DNA from: Akkermansia muciniphila
GTDB lineage: Bacteria > Verrucomicrobiota > Verrucomicrobiia > Limisphaerales > BJHT01
DNA length: 64,000 nucleotides
Reading direction: 5' to 3'
Assembly: GCA_945861535.1 (NCBI GenBank)
Contig: CAMAUZ010000010.1
Span: 55,771-119,770, forward strand
Shown: piece after piece, positions 1-7,013 of the stretch
How positions within the stretch are numbered: position 1 is the first letter of the stretch
Layout of the letters: every line of letters begins with the position of its first letter
Translations under genes and position numbers: made by a program
Notes under the pieces: model-generated
What the model was told of the DNA's origin: nothing
Databases searched by the model: none
The model's input: only the letters and a program-made list of their open reading frames with translations

Positions 1-172
1 AAACCGGAGATGGGGGACGGAGCATCGAGCAGGGGATGGCGGCGGACATCATCGGCAATCGCGCGGTTTTCCAACGACCACGCCGGGACCGCCGGTCGGC
101 GTCGCGCAAGGCGAGCAGGCACTGCAACCCGCCCCGGCGCCCCTGGTCAGTCGCCCGCCGCCATGGCTTCAC
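1..172 (-). CDS. possible 5' part of a gene downstream of exbD
   Basis: A minus-strand frame begins with GTG overlapping the exbD stop codon (GTGA) and stays open for 57 codons to the window edge. The overlap is the usual form of translational coupling, and a third gene (often tonB or a second exbD) commonly follows exbBD. The visible residues are Arg-rich, show no membrane segment and match no family I recognise, so this may be a chance frame in GC-rich DNA. Confidence 0.2.
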   Translation of the reverse strand, partial: MKPWRRATDQGRRGGLQCLLALRDADRRSRRGRWKTARLPMMSAAIPCSMLRPPSPV

Positions 173-594
173 GGTCCGGCGGCCTCCGTGGCCAGGCCGA
201 CTTTGTTCACGTTGGCCTGCGTGAGGATGTCGAGGACGGTGATGACCTTCTGGTATTGCACGGTGAGGTCTCCGCGCACGACCACGCTCAGGTCGGGATC
301 GGACTTGCGCAGTTCGATGAGCACGCCGCGCAGTTCGCGCACCGGCATCGGGCGGCTGTTCAGGAACAGGTCGCCGTTCTGGTCCACCGTGAGGTTGTTG
401 ATCTTGGGCGGCGGGTCCTTGGGATTGTTCGCCGCCGAAGGGAGGTTGATGGAGATGTCATTCACCGCCGGCGCGGTGGTGATGATGAAGATGACCAGCA
501 GCACGAACGCGAGATCGAGCAGCGGGGTGATGTTCAGTTCGCTCATCGTGTGATGCTGCGACTGGGACAACTTTTTTCGGCGGCGAAAAGCCAT
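169..594 (-). CDS. exbD: ExbD/TolR biopolymer transport protein
   Basis: 141 residues, the normal length for ExbD/TolR. A basic cytoplasmic N-terminus (RRRKK) leads into one membrane helix, about residues 24-42. This helix contains the conserved proton-path aspartate, D27, in NITPLLDLAFVLL. A periplasmic domain follows, with the ExbD pattern of alternating strands and an ending of VNKVGLATE type. The product should form the inner-membrane proton channel with the ExbB encoded 6 bp upstream and energise a TonB-dependent outer-membrane process or a TolA-like partner. Which partner is used cannot be told from the window. Family assignment is firm; the choice between ExbD and TolR rests on the paired ExbB. 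Confidence 0.93.
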   Translation of the reverse strand: MAFRRRKKLSQSQHHTMSELNITPLLDLAFVLLVIFIITTAPAVNDISINLPSAANNPKDPPPKINNLTVDQNGDLFLNSRPMPVRELRGVLIELRKSDPDLSVVVRGDLTVQYQKVITVLDILTQANVNKVGLATEAAGP

Positions 595-600
595 GGGAGA

Positions 601-1383
601 TTAATTCACCGCGAGTTCCGGCCGGCCGACGCCGAGCGAGCGGATGGCGTCGGCGACCTCGTCGGCCAGCGCGCGGTTGTCCACGTACTTGTGTTCCATG
701 GCGGTGGAGAGCTCGGTGTTGAAGTTGTCCAGCTCGTGCGTGGTGTGCCGGATGGTCGTGATCATGAAGTTGAAGGCGAACATCGCGGGGATGGCCACGA
801 ACAGCCCGACGACCGTGGCGATGAGTGCGCCCGCCACGCCGGGCGCCATCGCCGTCAGGCTGGCCGCCTTGGAAATCGCGATGCCCGAGAAGGTTTCCAT
901 CACGCCCCACACCGTCCCCAGCAGGCCGATGAACGGCCCGCCCGCCACGGCGGTGGACAACACAATCATCCCTTTCTCCAAGGCCAGCGCCTCCGCCCCG
1001 GCCGTGCGATCCATCGTCACGAGCACCGATTCGAACGAGGCGCTGCTGATCTTCGTGTCACCCTTCACTTTCACCGGATTGTTCTCCCAGTGAAACGCCA
1101 GTTCCTCGGCTCCGGCCAGATACACTTCATAGGCTGGCGCGCCTTCGAACTCCCGTTTGGCGCGGAACAGTTCCAACGGATCGCGGGTCTCGCGGAACGC
1201 GGCGAAGAAGGCCTTGCTCTGCCGCCCCGCCTTCGCCAACTGCCGCCATTTGTTGATGATGACCGTCCAGCTCACGAGCGAACAGATGGCCAGCAGACCG
1301 ATGGTGATCTTGCCCTCCATGGTGGATTTCTCGAAGGCGAACGAGAGCGCGTTGGCCAGGATGGGCGTAAAGGATGGGTCCAT
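601..1383 (-). CDS. exbB: MotA/TolQ/ExbB proton channel protein
   Basis: 260 residues from the ATG at 1383 (MDPSFTPIL). A longer frame runs back to 1596, but its extra 71 residues are Cys/Pro-rich and cross a possible PhoB box, so the later start is preferred. Three membrane helices are visible, near residues 25-43, 138-162 (GPFIGLLGTVWGVMETF) and 178-205 (MAPGVAGALIATVVGLFVAI). The last two carry the Gly-rich signature of MotA/TolQ/ExbB. It forms the stator-like channel with ExbD, encoded immediately downstream. Upstream direct repeats at 1460-1499 suggest phosphate-starvation control, which would fit uptake of phosphorylated compounds through TonB-dependent receptors. That role is inference. 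Confidence 0.93.
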   Translation of the reverse strand: MDPSFTPILANALSFAFEKSTMEGKITIGLLAICSLVSWTVIINKWRQLAKAGRQSKAFFAAFRETRDPLELFRAKREFEGAPAYEVYLAGAEELAFHWENNPVKVKGDTKISSASFESVLVTMDRTAGAEALALEKGMIVLSTAVAGGPFIGLLGTVWGVMETFSGIAISKAASLTAMAPGVAGALIATVVGLFVAIPAMFAFNFMITTIRHTTHELDNFNTELSTAMEHKYVDNRALADEVADAIRSLGVGRPELAVN

Positions 1384-1459
1384 GGTTAGGAGCACCGCAC
1401 GTGGCGGGAGGGAGCGACAACAGAGTTCAGTAACATCCGGCGAATTCTTGGGTAGCCAT

Positions 1460-1499
1460 GCGACAAACAAACGACGGAGCGGTGACAAGCAGGTGACAA
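1460..1499 (-). promoter_or_regulatory. candidate PhoB box array upstream of exbB
   Basis: On the minus strand two perfect TTGTCAC heptamers (1493-1499 and 1482-1488) are separated by the tetramer CTGC, giving the 11 bp period of a PhoB box. Two weaker heptamers continue the same 11 bp register: CCGTCGT at 1471-1477 and TTGTCGC at 1460-1466. The last lies 77 bp before the exbB start. The known E. coli pattern is CTGTCAT-N4-CTGTCAT, and phoB itself is encoded in this window. Confidence 0.6.
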
Positions 1500-1648
1500 A
1501 CGGGGCGTCGTGGCCGGGCACCGGCGGCAACGCGCCGCCGGCGCAGTGGTTTTGCGCGTTCGCAAAATACTCCCGCGGACCAATCCCTATTCTCATCCGT
1601 GTCCCTCCGGGGTGGTCAGATTCGGGAGCAGCTCAGTTTCCTGCTCGT

Positions 1649-2049
1649 CTCATTAGCACCCGGCTTCAGCCGGGTGTTGCCGGGAAAGAGAATCGGGCAG
1701 CCGTTTTAACGGCTTTGGCGGCGGTTCCAGGTACCGCAACAAGACTGGAAAACCGCTAAAGCGGTTGTGCCGATTTACCTTCCCAGACACCCGGCTAAAG
1801 CCGGGTATGTGTTCAGCGCCACAGGCGCGGCTCATACCAGCCTGGGGCAACGCCCCAGGTCAGATGCCAGCCAATGAATTCAGGGCTGAAAGCCCGTTCC
1901 ATCTTCCTGCTGAAGGATGATCCGTCCCCGCGATGGCCCGCGCTTTCAGCGCTTCACTGGTAAATGGCTCGTTTCCTGGGGCGTTGCCCCAGGCTGGTAT
2001 AAGTCCGCGCCGTTGGCGCTAAACAGATACAAAGCCGGGTGCTAATGAG
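1649..2049. repeat. nested mirror-image repeat, CATTAGCACCCGGC family
   Basis: The outer ends are mirror copies: CTCATTAGCACCCGGC at 1649 and GCCGGGTGCTAATGAG ending at 2049. Inside are two further mirrored units. One (about 1655-1806) has hairpins CACCCGGCttcaGCCGGGTG, GCCGttttaaCGGC and ACCGCtaaaGCGGT. The other (about 1830-2000) has arms built on CCTGGGGCaacGCCCCAGG. No gene is visible between 1384 and 2321. A related copy lies at 36955-37106. Confidence 0.85.
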
Positions 2050-2321
2050 AGGGGGGGGCGGCTTAAAGAGACTGAAATGCGACAAGTCCCCGCACTCCCC
2101 ATGGCCACGCCGCAGGTTCGCGCGTGTGAAAACTACCTCCCCCCGGACCAATCCCCATTTCTTATCCGTGTCTATCCGTGTCCCTCCGTGGTTGTCACAT
2201 TTCCATTTGGAAGTCCGGTTTTGCGTCAATCCGGCAACTGTCATGTTACGGCCGGGTGACATCTGGAGTTTCGAGCAACTCACCTTTGACAAGCACGCGG
2301 CGGCTGGGGACAAGGACGGGG

Positions 2322-2876
2322 ATGAAGACCGCATTACTTATCGCCGCCACCGCCGCCACGACTCTGCTAGCAGCGTGTCAAAACACCACGCAGCGCGTGG
2401 ACCGCTTTGACAACGTCCGCATCCAGCAGATGGAGGCCAACCATGTCACCCGCGGCGTGTTTGAGAAAGTCGTCGTCTGTCTCAACGCCCGCCGCGAAAT
2501 CCGCCCCGGCGGCGCTGCCGATCACTTCCTGCTCCTCGAACACACGCCGATTCCCGACTTCACCCTCGCGCCCGGCGAGTCTTTCACCCTGCTGATTGAC
2601 GGTGCCCGTCACACTCTGGCCCCGACGAACTCCCCCGCCGCCGTCGTGAGCCGTCCGGGCTTCACCACCCTCACCTTCCGCACCACGGCCCCGGTCTTTG
2701 TGGACCTCGCCAACGCCCGCAAAGTCGAACTGCGGCTCCGGGGCACCACCAGCGTGCTCGAGCGCCGCCTCGCCCGCGCCAGCATCGCCGAGTTCAAATC
2801 CTATCTCCTCAAATACTACCAAAGCCCGCCGGCTCCGCCCGACGCCCCGGTCGCCCAAAACCTCCGCAAGTCTTGA
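2322..2876 (+). CDS. putative lipoprotein of unknown function
   Basis: 184 residues from the ATG at 2322, which has AAGGA five bases upstream. The frame can be extended back to 2178, but that would place 48 residues before an evident signal peptide. The N-terminus is a short basic stretch, a hydrophobic core and a lipobox LAAC with cysteine 19, so export and lipid anchoring are likely. The mature part looks like a beta-rich domain without recognisable catalytic residues, and I cannot assign a family. It is followed after 23 bp by a coiled-coil membrane protein on the same strand, so the two probably form an operon. Confidence 0.75.
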   Translation: MKTALLIAATAATTLLAACQNTTQRVDRFDNVRIQQMEANHVTRGVFEKVVVCLNARREIRPGGAADHFLLLEHTPIPDFTLAPGESFTLLIDGARHTLAPTNSPAAVVSRPGFTTLTFRTTAPVFVDLANARKVELRLRGTTSVLERRLARASIAEFKSYLLKYYQSPPAPPDAPVAQNLRKS

Positions 2877-2899
2877 GCGCCTCCACCTTCTCACCTGCC

Positions 2900-3757
2900 A
2901 TGGACAATAAAATTGCCAGTTACGGTCTCGTCGGCGTCAGCGTGCTGCTGGCCATCGGTCTCTTCCTCCGCCACAGCTCCGCCACCGACGCGCAGAAAAC
3001 CGCCGCCGATCGCGAGGAGAAACTGCTCGGCGCGCTCAAGGTGCTCGAAGCCCAGGGCACGTCCCTCCGCGGCGAGGCCGACTTGGTCACGGAACGACTC
3101 AAGGCGAAAGCCGCGGAAGCCGGCACCTTTTCCAACAAGGTGGAGACGCTCACCGCCGAACTAACGCAAACCCGGCAGGGTCTCGTTCAAGCCACGGCGG
3201 CCATCGAGACCGTGAAAGCCACCGTGGTTGCCGCCCAGAATGAAACCCGCGCCATGGAATCCCGGGCCGTGGCCGAGCGCGCCCAACTGGAAAAGGCCCT
3301 CGCGGAATTCCAGCGCGCCGTGAAAGACCGCGACGCCGCGCTGGCCACTGCCGGCCAGGCCAACGAGCAACTCGCGCGACAAGCCGAGCAACTCACCGCC
3401 GAACTCACCCGGAAGCAGACGGCCTGGGAGGACTTGCGCACCCAGACGGCGGCGAAAGAACAGCAACTCCTCAGCCTCCGCGCCGAGCGCGATGCCCGGA
3501 ACGCCAGCGACAATCTGCTTGCGGCAAAAAACCAGGAATTGGAGCGCCAGTTGCACGACCGCCAGTTTCTCCAGGAGCAAATCGCCCATCTCAAATCCTT
3601 GCCCGCACCCACCGTCCGCCCGGCCGCCGCCCGGCCGTCGGCTCCGGATTCAGCAACCAAAACCGTCACCCCGAAACCCTCGGGCGCGACGGTCATGGAA
3701 CTGCGACGCGACGGCACCGTCGCGCTCGTCCCCGTAACTCCCCCGGCCCGCCGTTGA
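2900..3757 (+). CDS. membrane-anchored coiled-coil protein
   Basis: 285 residues from the ATG at 2900. A TTG start at 2873 overlapping the lipoprotein stop is possible but would put nine polar residues before the anchor. Residues 6-24 (ASYGLVGVSVLLAIGLFL) form a single N-terminal membrane helix. Residues about 35-235 are almost continuous heptads rich in Ala, Glu, Gln, Lys and Arg, typical of a long parallel coiled coil. A Pro/Ala linker and a short basic tail (MELRRDGTVALVPV) follow. It resembles envelope scaffold proteins, but I assign no function. It lies directly behind the lipoprotein gene and directly before a disrupted phosphoesterase. Confidence 0.75.
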   Translation: MDNKIASYGLVGVSVLLAIGLFLRHSSATDAQKTAADREEKLLGALKVLEAQGTSLRGEADLVTERLKAKAAEAGTFSNKVETLTAELTQTRQGLVQATAAIETVKATVVAAQNETRAMESRAVAERAQLEKALAEFQRAVKDRDAALATAGQANEQLARQAEQLTAELTRKQTAWEDLRTQTAAKEQQLLSLRAERDARNASDNLLAAKNQELERQLHDRQFLQEQIAHLKSLPAPTVRPAAARPSAPDSATKTVTPKPSGATVMELRRDGTVALVPVTPPARR

Positions 3758-4430
3758 CCGGACGATCGAAGTCGCCCGCGCGCCCGTCCGGTGCCTCGCC
3801 GAGAACCTCGCGGCGGCGCAGGCGCGCGGGGTGAAACCGCAGTTCGTCTTCGGCCACGAGCTGGCGTTCAGCCATCACTACAGCGACAAGACCAAGCCGT
3901 AACCTTGCAGTCGGAGCGCGGGCGGCTCACCCGCTCAGCGCCTGCTCACGGCGAGCGCGGGCGCTTTGCCCACGGCGCGAACCGGTCTCTGAATGGGGAA
4001 CCAAACGCCGCGGGATCACCCACCGTTTCCGTCCTGCGCACGCCGTGAGCGAGCAGGACGCCCGCGCACCGGTCGTTGAATGGTTACGACCACGGTGCCC
4101 GCTGTTTTTCCCGAGCACTAGCAGGCCTTCTGGCGGCTGATGGAAGAATTCGCGGCCACCCACTTCTGCGGGCACGAACACATCTGTCACACGATGCAGC
4201 CCACCGCGGCGACCAGGGGACGCGCCTGGCAGGGGATCGCGGGCGCGGGTGGCTCGCCCTTCCAGGCCAAGCCAGGCGAGAGCGTGAACCCGAACGATCG
4301 GCAATCTTCGTGGGCCTTGGTGAAGGGGCAGCGCAGCGGGCGGGTGGTCATGGGGGTGTCCAGTTGCGACGAGCAGCTCGGGCCGATGCGCCGCTTGGAG
4401 CGCATCGAGTTGGGCGGACCAACGCAACCA
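3756..4430 (+). pseudogene. metallophosphoesterase remnant split by a repeat element
   Basis: Two pieces of one protein are readable. Positions 3756-3902 encode a tail containing GVKPQFVFGHELAFSHHYSD. Positions about 4095-4430 encode FWRLMEEFAATHFCGHEHI and, further on, AGAGGSPFQAKPGE. FGHE and CGHEH are the metal-binding signatures of calcineurin-like phosphoesterases, here in their usual order and spacing apart from the inserted DNA. The pieces are separated by a mirror repeat (3897-4086), and the first ends at the TAA that the repeat supplies. A TAG follows near 4117. The N-terminal half is missing; upstream DNA belongs to the intact coiled-coil gene. A phosphatase fits the phosphate-starvation context, but it cannot be functional in this form. 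Confidence 0.75.
3897..4086. repeat. mirror repeat inserted in the phosphoesterase, CCGTAACC-ended family
   Basis: Begins CCGTAACC and ends GGTTACG. Its interior (CTCACCCGCTCAGCGC, then CCCACCGTTTCC, then GCCGTGAGCG) reappears in opposite orientation at 5221-5394. It separates two colinear halves of one protein-coding sequence, which is direct evidence for insertion. Confidence 0.8.
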
Positions 4431-4678
4431 ATCCCCGCCCGCTCGCCGCACTGCTCCCCCCAGGGTCGCTTCTTTCGGAAGGTGGCGCCTGGTCACCGTT
4501 TTAGCGCCGGCGTCTTGCCACCTTCGAACTTCCGCGCGTGCCCGCTCGCATCCATGCGCGGGCGCTGGCGCAGGCACCAAGCCGCGTGCGAGTTCGGCTC
4601 TCCGGAGGCGACGAGACTCCAACCACCTCCTGACCCGGAGCATCCCTCCCCACCGGCGATGACGAATCGCATCTGGGG

Positions 4679-5077
4679 TCAGCCCACGGGGATGCGGACA
4701 GATTCCGTGGAAAGTTGAATTATTTCCGCCACGCGTGCGATGAAGCCGCGGGGACTGAAGGGCTTGGTCAAATAGGCCGTGGCCCCCAGCTTGAGCGCCA
4801 GGACGCGGCTCTGGTCCGCAGAATCCGCGGTCAGGATGATGATGGGGATCGCTCGGGTGGCCGGCTCCTGTCGCAGTCGCTCGCAGACGGTGAAGCCGTT
4901 CAGTCCGGGCATGTTCAGGTCCAGGATGATGGCTGCTGGGGTCCACAATTTTGCCTCGGCGATGGCCGCCGCACCATCACTGGCGGTGATCAGGGTGTAG
5001 CCGGCTTGGAGGAAGTTGAACCCGAGCAATTCCCGCAGGTCCATCTCGTCATCCACGATCAATATCCGCTGTCTCAT
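4679..5077 (-). CDS. stand-alone response regulator receiver domain
   Basis: 132 residues, one complete CheY-like receiver with no output domain. The acidic pocket D9-D10, the phospho-acceptor D53 (ILDLNMPG), T83 (IILTAD) and K105 (YLTKPFSP) are all in place, so phosphorylation should be possible. It closely resembles the receiver half of PhoB-type regulators, including the one encoded at 14229-14915. A 7-4-7 repeat at 5137-5154 on the same strand suggests PhoB control. It may act as a phosphate sink or a partner-binding protein in the Pho circuit. The target is unknown. Confidence 0.9.
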   Translation of the reverse strand: MRQRILIVDDEMDLRELLGFNFLQAGYTLITASDGAAAIAEAKLWTPAAIILDLNMPGLNGFTVCERLRQEPATRAIPIIILTADSADQSRVLALKLGATAYLTKPFSPRGFIARVAEIIQLSTESVRIPVG

Positions 5078-5136
5078 TGCCCATGGAGCATCGGACCGGG
5101 CACCGCCGGATACAACGACGGCAGGGTTAAGAACCG

Positions 5137-5154
5137 GTGACGCTTAGGTGACAG
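5137..5154 (-). promoter_or_regulatory. candidate PhoB box upstream of receiver gene
   Basis: Minus strand: CTGTCAC, spacer CTAA, GCGTCAC, an 11 bp-period direct repeat matching the PhoB box layout. A TTGTAT sequence 21 bases further downstream (plus 5110-5115) could serve as a -10 element. The site lies 60 bp before the ATG of the receiver gene. Confidence 0.55.
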
Positions 5155-5220
5155 CCACCGCCCGTTTCCGGCATCGGTTGGGGGAACGGAAGCCAGCTTG
5201 GCCGTACCCATCCAATCCTC

Positions 5221-5394
5221 GGACCGCAAGCGTCCCGCCCGCTCACGGCGCACCCCGGAGGGAAACGGTGGGCAAGTCCCCGGCGTTCGGCTCACCTTTC
5301 AGCGAGCAGTCTGCGTGGCGGGCCAAGCGCTCCCGGTCGTTGTGAACCCGCGCTGAGCGGGTGAGAAGCCCAGCCGCCGACTGAATGGTTACGG
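5221..5394. repeat. mirror repeat, second copy of the CCGTAACC family
   Basis: Read on the minus strand it starts CCGTAACC and shares CTCACCCGCTCAGCGC, CCCACCGTTTCC and GCCGTGAGCG blocks with the element at 3897-4086, in the opposite orientation. Its terminal GTAA forms the stop codon of the adjacent histone-like gene. It fills most of the gap between that gene and the receiver gene. Confidence 0.75.
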
Positions 5395-5805
5395 CTTGGA
5401 GGACTTCGCGGAAGGACGGGAAGCGCCGGGGGACGCCGGTCTCGCCTCGGCCGGTGTGGGAACGGGGAGTTTTGCGTCCGACGGCGCGGCGGCCGAAGCG
5501 ATCGCCGCTTTCGGTCGGGCTTTGGCCTTGGCCTTCGCCTTGGCCAGGACCTTGGCGGCGTGCTCGGCTTTCTTGCGGGCCCGACGGGCGCTCTTTTCTG
5601 CTATTGCCGCAGCGGCCGCGGTTTCCCGGGCCTCCTGCTTCGCCGCCTTGGCACCCTTGCGGGCCGCCTTCAATCGCACCTTGGCCTGGCGCAGTTCCTG
5701 CGCGGCCACCAGTGCTTTGGTTTTGGTTTCCGTGGCCAAAATGGCAGCATCCTCGGCAGCATGGACTGTGGCAGTCGCGCGTTCGGTCAGGCGGCGTAAT
5801 TTCAT
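5389..5805 (-). CDS. histone H1-like Lys/Ala-rich protein
   Basis: 138 residues, dominated by Ala, Lys, Arg and Glu. The central half is helix-prone (KAARKGAKAAKQEARETAAA) with a run of AKAKAKA repeats near residues 88-98. The C-terminal third is Pro/Ala/Ser-rich and disordered. This is the composition of bacterial histone-H1-like or AlgP-like DNA-binding proteins. No signal peptide or membrane segment is seen, so a nucleoid role is the natural guess, though low-complexity sequence makes homology uncertain. The start at 5805 has no close ribosome-binding site; a GGGGAGG lies 20 bases away. The stop codon TAA is contributed by the end of the adjacent repeat (AAGCCGTAACC), exactly as in the broken phosphoesterase. 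Confidence 0.7.
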   Translation of the reverse strand: MKLRRLTERATATVHAAEDAAILATETKTKALVAAQELRQAKVRLKAARKGAKAAKQEARETAAAAAIAEKSARRARKKAEHAAKVLAKAKAKAKARPKAAIASAAAPSDAKLPVPTPAEARPASPGASRPSAKSSKP

Positions 5806-6061
5806 GCGGGCATCTAGCTGTCATACCTCCCCATAGCCAAGAACTTTTGTGTTACGTTTTCATTAAGATTCCGCCGGCCACCTTCGGTCAGTTCGACACC
5901 CTCCCGCACCCGCCACCACCGAGCGCGCTCACTCGCCACCGGAACGATGCAGTCCGAGCGCGGGGTCCCGCCTGCTCGCCCTGCCGCACACGGTGCTGGT
6001 GCGCTTGGTCGAGGGTTGGCGATGAACGCCAATCCTTGTCTATGCAGTGAAGACCGATGAA

Positions 6062-6279
6062 ACGACCACCGAGACGCGATGAACAAAGGGCGGCGGAGCC
6101 GCAACCCGAGGAGCGCGGCTGTGTCCGCCGAGGACCAGCCGCAGCAGCCCAGAAACGTCGTGGGCGCCCGTAGAAATCAGACGCTTCCCGTGCGGCCAAC
6201 CGGCTGCGGCTGGTGCTCCGCGCACACAGCCGCGCTCCGGGAAAAATCCTCGGGGCGCGCGAGGATTTTGCAGCGTAGT
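6062..6279. repeat. half of a composite mirror element abutting truncated pstS
   Basis: Starts GACCACCGAGACGCGATGAA and contains an inner mirrored unit from GGAGCGCGGCTGTGTC to CACAGCCGCGCTCC (about 6112-6238), followed by GAGGATTTTGCAG. The same succession occurs at 53646-53860, where it continues into a second inner unit and a mirrored outer arm. Here the right half is absent and the pstS coding remnant begins instead. Confidence 0.8.
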
Positions 6280-6544
6280 CGTACAGGACGGCGCGGGCGC
6301 CAAACATCTCTCGATCAAGCAGGACGACAGTTCGGCGGCCGTCGAGCCGACGGAAGAGAATGTCATCAAGGGCACCTATCCCATCTGGCGCTATCTCTTC
6401 GTGTATCTGAACCCGGCACTGGACCAGGGCGACATCGCCAAATACCTGACGTGGATGCGCAGCGACGAAGGTCAAAAGGTCGTGAAGGACGTGGGTTACT
6501 TCCCGCTGCCGAAGAATCTGCGCAACTCACCAAACCCGCTTTGA
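6278..6544 (+). pseudogene. pstS: 3' remnant of a phosphate-binding protein gene (pstS)
   Basis: An 88-codon frame ending at TGA 6544 encodes the C-terminus of a PstS-type phosphate-binding protein. It reads NVIKGTYPIWRYLFVYLNP, then DIAKYLTWMRSDEGQKVVKD, then VGYFPLPKN. This is the usual closing motif of the family (TYPI-R-LY, LSDEGQK-V, GY-PLP). It precedes pstC as expected for a pst operon. There is no start codon, signal peptide or N-terminal phosphate-binding segment upstream. Instead the DNA changes abruptly to a dispersed repeat. The gene is therefore truncated, and phosphate uptake would need a binding protein encoded elsewhere. Confidence 0.8.
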
Positions 6545-7013
6545 TCGTGAGTTCCTCCTGCGATCATCCTTGGGGCGGGCGAGAGACTGTGCATGTCAGT
6601 CGCCCGCTCTTCTTCGTTTTCGAGAAATACCGAAGTGGGTTCCCGATCAGCACCTGCGGCGCGCGCTTCCAAGCCTGCTGTCTCGCCGGTTTCCAAGCCT
6701 GCGGGCGGTCGGACCGTTCCGTGCCCCCCCCTGCCCCGACGCCCCGCCGACTCGGAAGTCGGTGCCACAGCAGGTTTGGAAACTTGCGCTACCGGCAGCC
6801 GACGATTGTCACCAAAACGTCACACACCAGTTTCGGACCACCCTGTAAGCTCGCCGGAGTGACAAGCTTGCCCATCATCGCCAGTTGCACCGCTGCGGAA
6901 GCGCGGGTTTCCAAACCCGCGGGCTGTGCGTCGGCCGACGCGCCCTGGCATTGCGACACGCCGCCGATTGGGAAATCGGGGATAACGGACACTTGGCAGC
7001 CTGCGCGACAACC
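6545..7013 (+). other. gene-free region between pstS remnant and pstC
   Basis: No convincing coding frame. It holds short hairpins such as GCGGGTTTCCAAACCCGC near 6903 and the similar GCCGGTTTCCAAGCC near 6690, plus a candidate PhoB box at 6806-6823. The repeat-like hairpins resemble those of other gaps in the window. Confidence 0.6.
6806..6823 (+). promoter_or_regulatory. candidate PhoB box upstream of pstC
   Basis: TTGTCAC, spacer CAAA, ACGTCAC on the coding strand, in the 7-4-7 arrangement with 11 bp period. It is about 190 bp before the proposed pstC start and lies downstream of the broken pstS, so pstCAB could be transcribed independently of pstS. Confidence 0.6.

Noticed and set aside
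10..1389. 459-codon plus-strand frame
   Set aside because: Antisense to exbD and exbB, which have clear membrane helices and motifs.
1384..1596. N-terminal extension of ExbB
   Set aside because: The extra residues are Cys/Pro-rich, cross the PhoB-like array and would place a long segment before the first helix.
2192..2198. TTGTCAC upstream of the lipoprotein gene
   Set aside because: Single half-site; no second heptamer at 11 bp, so not called a PhoB box.
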